This document shows, one piece after another, positions 1 to 11,100 of a DNA stretch of 64,000 bases. How positions within the stretch are numbered: position 1 is the stretch's first letter; every line of letters begins with the position of its first letter. The stretch covers positions 127,343,544 through 127,407,543 of the forward strand of contig OW121852.1 in the NCBI GenBank assembly GCA_933228895.1. Reading direction: 5' to 3'. The notes below the pieces were generated by a model. It was given only the letters and a program-made list of their open reading frames with translations. It made no database searches and was not told where the DNA came from. The position numbers and the translations under genes were made by a program. The stretch is from Platycnemis pennipes (Eukaryota; Arthropoda; Insecta; Odonata; Platycnemididae).

Positions 1-14
1 GGAGGTACATGTAA

Positions 15-904
15 GGTGGGTTTACGCTGGCAACTTTTTTGCGCAAGTTACTGGCAGCAAGCAACTTGCAGTGTAATTTTCTGGTGTAAACGGCTCTACA
101 AGTGCACTTGCGGAACTTGAAAAAGTTTCTGATAATAGCTTGCACAAGTGTATTGTTGCTATTGTAAACATGAACAAATTTGGTTCTGCAATCAACTTGC
201 CGATATAGGACCTCTCCCTAAATTTTTATTAGCTTGCAGCAATGTGGTTCAATGGTTCACATCGAAGCATAGCCAAAATCGATAATAAAATATTGATCCA
301 AAGACAACTCTGATTAGAAGACGTATTGCAATTTAAAATACAACGCTCATTTGTTTTCACTATGTTAATAGCGGTATTTTTGAACTATCGATACTCGAGT
401 TCTACTGCGATAACAGGAGATAACTGAAATACACGCAGATTACTTTGCTCGTTGATTGCTTCATTACATATATAGATGGGTTTTTCAAGAGTCTGGTCCT
501 TGTGAATATTAATAAATGGAACCATTTGGCCGACGTTTAGGAAAATATATTTTTTCCTTCTTCAGGGCTAAAATGGGATGAACCACCAATGAATATGGGT
601 GAATATATCGTTTTCAAAGTATTTTTAAACCCAGTTAAAAGCCATTGCGAGGAAATATTATCAACGCAGGGCTGATATTTTTATCAGGTTGTCGGAAATA
701 AACATGGCGAACTAGCAAATAGAAAATTCTGAAATCTGCCAATGTAAACGACCCTGCAATTTTATTCTGCAAGTTAGCTGCAACAATAACTTGCAGAAGA
801 CATTTGCGGAACTAACTTCCGCAATATTTTTTCTCGATGTAAACACACCAGCAGTTTATCGCAGAAGTTATTTGCAGAAATAAGTTGCCAGTGTAACCGC
901 AGCC
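15..904. mobile_element. TIR DNA element, PIF/Harbinger-like MITE
   Basis: The left end GGTGGGTTTACGCTGGCAAC (from 15) matches the reverse complement of the right end, GGCTGCGGTTACACTGGCAAC minus its last base, read from 904 inward. Sub-terminal copies of AACTTGCAG occur inside both ends. The ends are bordered by TAA (12-14) and TTA (905-907), close to the TWA duplications of PIF/Harbinger, though not an exact direct repeat. No transposase is visible. Confidence 0.6.
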
Positions 905-1510
905 TTAGATACGGCGGGAGAGGAAAGGAGGTTGAATATGGAAATAGAGAAGTCAGAGGGAGTGAATGAACTGGTGTGAGTTAGTTGAAATGCGTGATAG
1001 AAAGAATTGGGCTAGGTAGCAACCGAATCAATAGGAATCAATAGCAATTGATTCTGTGGCGGGGAACGCGTAGTAACGATATAATAATAGGCAGGCGAAC
1101 CGATGAACGAAAGATAGGAATCGGGATATGAACTTAATATGCATCTAAACCTAACTAAATCGTTACATCAGTTTTCAGTGAAGATATCAAAAATATTTTG
1201 CGAACCCTAACTTACTATGGTAGACTGGACCATAATCACAAAATTAGAGAAATAGATTTCCGAACATACAGATTCAAAATGCCATTTTTCCTCGTAAAAT
1301 TAGGGATATGAATAACGGTAAATATATACAGTACGAGTGTAGCAATGGATAACATTGGTAGCTGCATGTTGGTATAAGGACTTGAAGCTAACCTAACTAA
1401 CAGCATTTTTTGCATGTTCGCATTGCTATTTTTATCTTTTTTTAAATAGTGTAGTTAGAACAGTATATAAATACTAATTCTTTTAAAGGCATGATTAGTA
1501 GTGCAAGTTT

Positions 1511-1580
1511 GGAGAGAATTCACCCTCTGCCACACACCTTTATGGTGGCTTGCGGGGTATTATGTAGATGTAGATCACTG
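1511..1580 (-). repeat. Dispersed repeat fragment (CTACATCTACATAATACC type)
   Basis: Read on the minus strand it gives CTACATCTACATAATACCCC, then GCAAGCCACC and GTGTGTGGCAGAGGGTG. The same core recurs on the + strand at about 29350-29405 (CTACATCTACGCAATACCCT, GCAAGCCACC, GTTTGTGGCAGGGGGTG). It is a recognisable interspersed repeat of arthropod genomes. Its class is not determined. Confidence 0.6.
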
Positions 1581-2249
1581 ATGCATAATAATCATTCTTG
1601 TAATTTTTATCTCACACAAAGAAAGGAAAAAAATCGAAATGCAGTTACCCAAATCACCATTTCTTTAAACAAACAATATTGTCAGGTAAAATTAGTAACA
1701 CTAAAATAAACATTTAAAAAGCTGTAAAATCTAAATTACGGGTGAGATCGTTATTCTAAACCAAAATAAATTTCACCTGGCATTAGCTCGATGGTTTCAG
1801 GCGTAACTATTGAGGAGATACATTTCAAAAGCACGATAAGTTTCGTTCAACGGCGCTCATGACGCAGAAGCGTTTAAATTAGTTGTGCCATCCGAAACAA
1901 AATCACTGGAAAGATGGTAAAAAGTTTTTCTGTCTTACTTTGCTTCGCCTGGCATATGCAATAACACAAAAAAAGCTGAGTACAAACTAGAGCTGTTTTT
2001 TTTACGTTTAACTATAACAATCCCTCGAGGAAAATTAGCAAAGAATATGACTTCCTCACAGAAAGTATGTATTTAAGAAAAGGAATATCACGCACAATGA
2101 CTATCAACTAAAAAGTTTTCAACCATTAGGAACCAATTTTTGACGTTATAGCTCTTAAACTGTATAATTTGTTCGCAAACATCGTACAATGGGTTAATTT
2201 AAAATAATATCCCGTCCAGAACAGACAGAGTTCATATTTTTTTCTCTAA

Positions 2250-3754
2250 CAAGGGGAGTGTCCGAGTTCCGGGTCTAGGATTTTGACGAAATTTGCCAGG
2301 CAGGTAGTCCTTAATGAGTTATTTACGAATCACCCCCCATATAGGGTTATATATCCAGAAACTTCGTCAAAAAACGAGTTTGAAATATTTGATTGCAAAT
2401 ATAAAGCCAATAATTAGCCATGTTTTATCAGTGCAGTTTGGGTTAGGGGTAAAGTACTCGCTTCACAATGTCGACTTCCCAAGTTCGAGACTCTTCGTGT
2501 CCAATTTTTTTTTTCATCGCAATTTCGTCGTACGACTTTCTATCGTTTTACATATTTTTAATCTGTTTACCCGGGATGCATTTTAACTATTTTACGTAAT
2601 AATTACGTAATTTGCTAAAATTACGTAATTAGTACGTAAAATAGTTAATTACGTTATTTACCTAAATCACGTAATTAGTACGTGGCGGAATTACTTCCGC
2701 ACGCCCTGTCGTTTTTTGTGCATGAAATTAACGGAAGAGCATAAAGTGTGATCGTGATTTTGAATTTCCGTATCTTTGGCTACGCAGTCCCGACGCACGT
2801 ACAACACTTGTTCTAATTCGCCTGGTTCCGTGATTTTCCAGCGCTGTGCTTTTCTGGAAAAACTAATCGCAAGAGAAAAAAAGAATTTAGGTTTTGAAAT
2901 CATATAATTGTAAGTATCTACCGAAATGTTCGGGTGATTCTAACATGCTCCTGAAAAGGTGCAATACATTAATTCTTCAAAATTAATTGTTACCGCTGGT
3001 TTTTTATCAATTTCCAAGCGACGTCCTTGATTCGAAACTCTCTCCCACCCGAATATTTCGCCCGATCACCCGAACATTTCGGTAGATACTGACAATTATA
3101 TGATTACAGAGCTTAAGTTCTTTTTTTCTCTTGCGATTAGTTTTTCCAAAAAAGCACAGCGCTGGAAAATCACGGCACCAGGCGAATTAGAACAAGTGTT
3201 GTACGTACGTCGGAACTAGGTGGCCAATGATAAGGAAATTCAAAATCACGATCACACTTTATGCTCTTCCGTTAAAATTTCATACACAAAAAACATCAGG
3301 GCGTGCGGAAGTAATTCCGCCACGTACTAATTACGTGATTTAGGTAAATAACGTAATTAACTATTTTACGTACTAATTACGTAATTTTAGCAAATTACGT
3401 AATTATTACGTAAAATAGCTAAAATGCATCCCGGGTAAACAGATTAAAAATATGTAAAACCAGGGAAAGTCGTACGACGAAATTGCGATGAAAAAAAAAT
3501 TGGACACGAAGAGTCTCGAACTTGGGACGTCGATATTGTGAAGCGAGTACTTTACCCCTAACCCAGACTGCACTGATAAAACATGGCTAATTATTGACTT
3601 TATATTTGCAATCAAATATTTCAAACTCGTTTTTTGACGAAGTTTCTGGATATATAACCCTACATGGGGGGTGATTCGTAAATAACTAATCAAGGACTAC
3701 CTGCCTGGCAAATTTCGTCAAAATCCTAGACCCGGAACTCGGTCACTCCCCTTG
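2250..3754. mobile_element. 1.5 kb fold-back element with about 700-bp inverted arms
   Basis: The left arm starts CAAGGGGAGTG at 2250 and runs to about 2942. The right arm, about 3058-3754, is its reverse complement and ends CACTCCCCTTG. The arms differ by scattered substitutions. A unique centre of roughly 115 bp separates them. Each arm contains a block rich in palindromic TACGTAATTACGTAA-like units (2584-2680 and 3316-3420). The flanks carry a TAA duplication (2247-2249 and 3755-3757), as in PIF/Harbinger elements. It encodes no credible protein. Confidence 0.8.
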
Positions 3755-5006
3755 TAAGAGCTCGAGATCGTTACAGATTGATGATTTTGGCCATCTGTTG
3801 AACATTTGACAAACTATTTGGAAGAGCTTTTGGAAAGCGCCTTTACGAATCTTTGATCAACATTCAAAACTAAAAAGTATGATGGACATAAATTTATCAG
3901 TATTGAATGCATTAAGGACAGTCTAAAGAAGATTACCAACAAATCCAACGACAGTGAAAGAAAAAACTAACCTTCTACAACTTAGCTTGTGTTTAAGCTA
4001 ACTACCTTAACACATGAAACAAGCATTAACAGCGAGATTCAGCAAAAGAAGTGTTGAGTTTTGATCCCATGTTAATTAAGTGACCTTCAACACGCTAAGA
4101 CATGTGAGATCGTAGTAGCTCATAAGAACACAGTATACCTCATCACAGAAATTCAAAATCCAACGTATCACAACTGATTTCTTAGCGCAGCCGGGATAGA
4201 CAAATTAATACCACCACCTAAAAGGTTTTGATGTTAAAGCTAATATAGTCTATAGATCTAAAAATAACCAAATTCAAAATCATTACCTCAAGATGAAAAG
4301 CTTTTTCCGAATGCTAAACCTGCTATAGCTGCATCCTGCTCCGTATCCCCGCATCTCTACAAATCAGCACTCAAGAGCCACCATACGGACATTCAACAAA
4401 CTACGTGGACCATGACAGAATGAGTTGTGATCGAAATGCACCAGTGTTGCCGATTGTCAACATAAACATTATCAGGCAGACTACGCATAATTACCGTTCA
4501 CCTGATATTCACCGAACAAGATTATTAATTATTTCCCCCCGAACTGTTGTGTTTACAAACGCTAATTTTGTGCTCCTGATGACGTATCATTTCAATGCAG
4601 ACGATGTGTGAAGTTCAACTATGATAAATATTTACCTACCATAACATTTAATATTTGTGGTAGGCGGCGCAATGACCACAAAACGAAGCAGGAAATTATC
4701 CGAATGACAAAGTTTCCATAGAGTTGCCCCAGTGATTAGATATCTCACATTGTAAATGGCTAGAAATGTAAGCACCGAATGGCGTTCGTCTCCGACGCCG
4801 GGATCAAAATCGAAAACAGTTTAATTGATAATAACAGAAACAACATTGGCAGAAAATAAACTAATAATAATGTTAATTTTATCTATATGACCGTAACAGC
4901 CACTCACCAAACTTCCTGAAACATCTATAAACAGAACAACAGACTTCAACAGTGCCGCTGATGTAAGTGCTGGTTTTGACTGATTTAGTATCTACAGCGA
5001 GTGAAA

Positions 5007-5151
5007 ATGGCGGCTGATGGTGAAGCTTCTTGTGTTTGTGACCCAAATTTTGCAGTGATTTGCTCCTTCCTTGACCGTTTCGCGGAGTCATGTGGGATTA
5101 TTCACCCGGATTTCGCAGATCTCCAAGACATGCTGGAAAATTCGCAAGAAG
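5007..5151 (+). CDS. Rsf1: Rsf1 exon 1 (start codon exon)
   Basis: The ATG at 5007 has a good context (AAAATGG) and opens [20 protein letters not shown]. The segment [13 protein letters not shown] matches the start of the RSF1 fold. A frame-compatible GTG lies six bases upstream but is not a likely eukaryotic start. The exon ends at 5151 before a perfect donor (AAG|GTAAGT), leaving one base of codon 49. No TATA box or initiator could be fixed upstream, so the transcription start and 5' UTR are unknown. Confidence 0.85.
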
Positions 5152-8100
5152 GTAAGTTTGTTTTGTGTACTGTTTCCTTTACGTGTTGACAAAAGATCTA
5201 AATGGTTATTTTGTTTGGTCCGACTTGTCCGTTAGATTACGCTGACGGCTCGATTCATTGTGTTTGCCCTTGACATCTGAAAGGAAATCTTATTGTAGAA
5301 ATTAAGCAAGGGTTAATTTTGTTTTTATTGTTGTACGAAAGTACTTGATAAATGTTTTTGACGCGGAAATTTACGGATTACGCCGCAAGAGTAGTACCGA
5401 TCGTGCTGCCGCCCGTATGACGCTTTCATTTATACATCAAAGAAACATGTAAACAATTTGGTTATTGTTTCATTTATGCGGTATTTATCATTCTAAGTTT
5501 TGACTTGGAATTGCGGAGCAAAAGTGTTTTTATTTATTGCACGGTGAACTATTACGAAATGTGTAGATTGTTTGGTCGTTCCTGTCAAAGTAAAAAAAGT
5601 ACCCTTTACGTCTCGGTTGTTATCATTGCGTATGTTGGGTGTGTAGTGTTTATTTTGAACTGTGATTGGTATGCGGAAGACACTCGATGTTTTGAAAGTT
5701 AGCTGCGTGACCTGTGTTGTATTTAGTAAATATTGCTCTTTTCTAAGGAAACTGTCACAAACGCCATCCAGCGTTCAGGAGGCGGAATTACTTGAAGAGT
5801 ACTTCTACGCTTTTTTTCAATCAATACGAATCGTGCAACAGATTTGTACAGTCCAACCATTTTCTCACGTTTTCTATGTACGTGAAGAATTTTGTCCTTT
5901 CCCATTAATATTACTCCGGAGCCTTATATACCTGATTTTAGGACTGAATTGTTATTAATTAAAACCGCCAGCAATATGCTTTTGTCGATCGGCGTTGAGG
6001 TGCTTTGCAAGGCTTCAATTAAAATTCAACGAATTGTTTTGTATCGGCTCACAGGAATAAACCCCTGTCATTGCACGTTATCAGCTTTATATTGTAATAT
6101 ATGATTAATAATAATATTTGGTAGAAATAATGAGTGCTTTGTGGATGAGTCTTTGCTAGCCATTTTCCCCTCTACAATGCAATGTAAACCTCACAGAGGG
6201 TAATCGCTTTGTAGTTATCATTTTAAACGTTATTTCTTTCATTTATGTAAGGGAACTAACACGTAAGATCTGAAATAACATACTCAAGAAGGCCGAAATA
6301 TTTATGTCATCACGGACCATTTTCGTCGTAGCAGTAGAGGCGTCTCTCTTCTTTTGTGGCTTTCGAAATTATTTCCTGCTCGTAATGTATTTTTTACCCT
6401 TAGTTCCGCGTAATGTTTTCAAGAAAGTTGAATCAGAATAGTGAAGAAATGTATCTGCTGTTCTATTGTCCGACAGCTCCGTCCTAATTTTTCATTCTTA
6501 TAGGACATCCATTTCATCTAGGTATTTTTCATTACAGAAACTGAGTAAATTTCTCTCAAACTTTTATTCCTTTTTAAAAATATCATTAGCCTATGTTGGG
6601 GAAAGGAATTGACTGTTGTTCTACTGGCTACAGTTGTTTTACTTTTTATTTTCTTCTCTGTCTCACTCTCTCTTTATCCTGTAGTCTTTACTGCCAATGG
6701 AAATAAATTTAATCCATTATCTTTGCTACAAATTTAAGAGATACTTTGGGTATTCTAACGTTGGTCCTCAACTTTTGCACTTATAGTTTTTTGTCTCTTT
6801 GTTGCTTTGTTTATATTTTGCAGTGCAGTTATTGCTGCCACTTCAGTAATTTATGAACGGTTAGATTAACTTTATTTTCTCTGCGCTTTAGTGAAAATGA
6901 AATTCATAGCTACTTCTTTTAGGTAGGTAGGTACCTATATGTATTCTGTTTAATTTTTAAATAGTTTTACCTCCTAACCTTTATGAGATGGGAATACTTC
7001 CTAATACGTATCAGCACCTAATGTGTAAGTACAGGAGTGTGTGATAACGTTGGAAGGTTAAGTATCTTTTAAGTCATCGCTTATCCATGAAAAGGTTTCA
7101 GTGAATAACCTTCAAAAAATTTCTATTATTAGTTCATCTTTGGAGTTGTTTGATTGTGTTGATGAGGTACAGTTTTCATGATAATTCTTACGTAATTTCA
7201 TAGCATCCTTAATGCAAAGGTTTTTATGTTAAACTGTTAATTTTTTCTGGTAGAAATCCAGTTTTATGTATTTATCACCATGAAATTATAATGAACGCAT
7301 CAATATTTTCTTTTGGGCATAAAATGCCTGGATGGTATAGTAATTTGAAATGCTTGCTCAAAGTTCAGTCATATGATCAATGTTGTCTGTTTTCAATCTG
7401 GAATAAAACTGAAACAGTCTTGATAGGTAGTCGAAGTTCTTGTGATTTTTTTAGAAACAAACTCTTGTTAGTTCTCGTGCAAAAAATGTAGTTGACTTTG
7501 TTAACTTCATTTTTCATTTTATGATGAGAATAGTAAATGTGAGAAATAATTTAAGTAATTCAGATAGGTATACTTTTTAAGATTGTGAGTGTTGATGGCA
7601 TAATAAAACATTAACTGTACCATTAAGCATAAGCAGAATGATTATTGTTCACATTTAATGTAAGCAGAACTATGGCAGACAAAGAAATTGTTTGTGTAGG
7701 TACCTACCACATCATTGAATTGAATGAAAAAGCAAGATACAAAATAGGTACCTACTAAAATTGAATTAAAGTGAACTGGACAATAGATTGCATTACATAT
7801 GTCTGCAGCATATTGCTAATTCATTCGCATATGTGAGTTAAATTTTCTCTTCAGAAAAATAATTTGAGTAGACATTGACTTTCTAACCCCCTAAAATATG
7901 TATTACTTGGGTTAAAATGCCACGAATTGAAGGTTATCCTACTGGTTACTCACTTTCTCTTTATCTTCTCTCATCTAGAGCTTCTGTTGAGTACTCACTA
8001 CCTTAATTGTGCTAGATTTAGACATCTGCCCGCATGAACCACAATGAATCATGAGGGCAGATGACACAGAAGAAACAATTATGGTGTTAGTGTCAATTAC

Positions 8101-11100
8101 TAGTAATGAAAGTAGCGGCATTCTTAGGCCTTTCAAGATTGCATGTTAAAAGTCAATTTATAATTGAGAAGCTTGATGAAAGGGCTGTTCAATAGGGTCT
8201 CACCTTTTACTGGGCCACTTTTATGGGTCTCTGTAGCACATGAATTATTGTGATATAGGTAACGATAGTAGGTAATAATTAAGGAATCAGTGCAGTGGTC
8301 ACGATTCTTGCATGTTTCCTTATCCTTACTATGAATCTTGTTAGAAAAAAGAAACAAATTGCAATTTACAACAGTTTCAAACCAAATTTAATACAACCTA
8401 GGTTTCAATTTCAACAATGTCATTTTACTGTTAACAGTATCAGGCATCACGTAGTGGAAGTGAGACATATTAGATGGGTAAAAAACTTTAGCACTTTTCC
8501 ACAAAATATTTAAAATTGTAAAATTACACATGTGTTGTGTAATTGCAGCGTTTCTCGAAAGAAGAACAGCAGTTCACGAGAAACGCTTGTCCAAAGGACA
8601 AATATTCTTTCCAAGACGGGTGAGCAAGATGAGGTCAGAAATAGAAAAAACCACAAAAGTAAGACAATCTAACTAATCAAACACTGTATTTAAACAACAA
8701 GGTACAAACCAACAAAATTGAAATACTCTTCACCAATTTCGGGAAAACTAATAACTTGCACCGAAAGTCCATGGCGCACAAAGGAGAATCGACTAACACT
8801 ACTCTCCTCTCACCTCGCCTCGATGTCGTCTCTTCGCCGTCTCGACTGGAACAGAGGGCGTGAGAGGGGAGGTATTCTCTGGGGTAAGGAGGGGGTACAT
8901 TCTGGAAGGTCAAAGTGCAATGGGGTTTTACGTGGAATTCCATTGGTGCAAATTGAGGGGAGGAAAAGGTGGCATGATGTGAAGGGGGCGAGGTGGAAGT
9001 TTAGGATTGGGTGATCCGGGACTCTTTTTTCACTATGGCGGGCGAACACTAAATAACGGCTCGTACGATGGCCTAACTTCTGGTCTTCATCCGCACTTTG
9101 GGGGCTATATAAGTGGTAGAGCATCTGGTCAGGGGACGGCGTGGTTGGACGGCGTGGTTTGACGGCGCGGTTTGGCGGCACGCTTTGTCGGAACGCTGCA
9201 GTCCGGAATCGTTGCATTTTGGAATCGTAGGCATTGTTGGCGTCGTTGGCTCCGCCTGTCGTTAGCTACGCCTGTCGAGCAAGTCCTGCGGCTAAGTCCG
9301 GAGGGTAATAAGTCCGCCGAGGGGTAATGTCCAACGAGGGGGGGGGGGGGGAAACCAAAAAATGCCACATCCACTGGGGGAAAACTGACCACGAAAATAA
9401 ACTTCCGGTTGGGGGAAGAACAATTGGTCTAATGAAAACACTGATCACTTCACTCGGGGATCCACATGATTAACTGCTGAATTGACAAGCAGAAACAGGA
9501 GCCAAAAAAACTACAACACTCCCACACAGTATTGGAAACCCATCTCACACAATCAGAAAGGTAACTATAGGGTGGCAGGTGCTCACTGAATAACACCGTT
9601 CAAATACCCAAAATATTAGTAATTTGGAAAAGTAAAGACAATAATAATAATAATTACTGTTGTGAATTCTAGTCCCAAAGATGACTAACACAAAGTAGTT
9701 CTCTCACCCACTGCAAAGGGGTAAAGCTCAGGGGCTATCCATCTCAAGGATAACACATACCCAAAAAAAAAATGAATAAATGACAAAAGACACACTCACA
9801 GAGTTAACAGAATATGAACAATAACTGAGTGCACATGACGAGTAAGTAACCATTCTTACTGTCACTAACAACTGTGAACCAACAGTCACAGATAACATCT
9901 GATATCAAACTTAATATCAGTGAAAATTAGAATAAATTAGGATGCCCAGTCCAAGCCCACATCCAAGGCAAATGAAATTTATGAACAAAATACAGCACCC
10001 ATAGTAACGAACATCTAACTCGTTGGGTGGAAGTTAAATGAACAAAATCAGTTAAGTTTGCATTAGGCATAAGTACATTAGTTAAATGACTGAAGACAAA
10101 ACAATCATACAAATTAATTAGCAATTAGTACATGGCAGGGACAATAGCCATGCAATAAATCAATATTCCAAGTTTAACTAGATTGTTTTACAAAAATTAT
10201 TCAATAAGTATTTGATTGAGATAGTGGTAAACAAATTAATTACCATAATAATACCTTAAGACTAATTACATAGTCGTTCAGCCTCTTGGGTTGAACCGAA
10301 TAAACATTCACAGTCAATCAAGAATCATGGGTTGATAGAAATCATAATAATTACAATATAGATATTAGTTATTACCAGTAATGAGAGCCATGTAGAGAAT
10401 TAACAATAATATTATGAGCAGTCAGACTATATCACAATGTGAGAGTACAATGTAGAAAATGATCAAGAAATATTTCAATAGGCATTTACCTTTTGTCATT
10501 CAACAACTTGGGTTGAACTGCCAAACACTGTCCCATCAATCAAAGACTTAGGTTTGTTGAAATGACAAAATTACAATACATAATAATCAAGTGCAATACT
10601 GAATGAAGAAATATTTTATACTCAATTACATTTTGGTCATTGACCAACTTGGGTTGAGCTATTGGACACTTATCCAGTCATTGAGCAACTTGGGTTGAGC
10701 TGTTAGACACTTATCCAGTCATATCAAAGACTTGGGTTGGTTCAATTGACAAAATTACAATACATATTAAATTCAGTGCATTAGTGAGAGCCATGTAGTG
10801 ATTTAACAATTATTTTGAAGAGCAGTCAGAGTATTTTATAATAATTAAATTTAAATGAATGACAATTATGAGAGTGATAAGGAAATCCACAATAATAATA
10901 TCTTAAATACTAATTAAATGTTGTCGTTCACCAACTTGGGTAGAACTGTTATGCATTGAGCCAGTCAATGAAATTGAGGGTTAATTGAAATGCCTCCAGA
11001 TGACATAAGAGTACATTTCGAATTAGAGAAAAAAATTGATTTCTCTATACAGCTGTCATCCAATTAGAATAGCCCAAAATATGGAAATAGATTAGGATGA

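Larger units (their letters stand above)
1..5006. other. Region upstream of Rsf1, no gene supported
   Basis: All ORFs here are short and lack recognisable protein features. The region holds a TIR element at 15-904, a short dispersed repeat at about 1511-1580 and a fold-back element at 2250-3754. The rest (about 908-1500, 1581-2249, 3755-5006) is AT-rich with nothing recognised. The Rsf1 promoter should lie just upstream of 5007 but no core motif could be fixed. Confidence 0.6.

Noticed and set aside
2314..2586. 90-codon ORF in the fold-back arm, with a similar ORF at 3406-3693
   Set aside because: The similarity follows from the arms being inverted copies; the peptide is unrecognised and the frame overlaps a tRNA-like segment.
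4573..4600. Second hammerhead core (CTGATGA near 4577)
   Set aside because: No GAAA partner or stems at suitable spacing.
4879..5091. Minus-strand ORF overlapping Rsf1 exon 1
   Set aside because: Composition is not protein-like and it overlaps the conserved exon in another frame.
8677..9448. Overlapping ORFs in the left LTR (and identical ones at 16427-17264)
   Set aside because: They arise from the GC-rich LTR sequence on both strands at once and match no family; the identical copies reflect LTR identity, not selection.
10190..11000. CRISPR-like array
   Set aside because: The repeats are diverged, long and irregular, and lie inside a eukaryotic retrotransposon; there are no regular short repeats with unique spacers.
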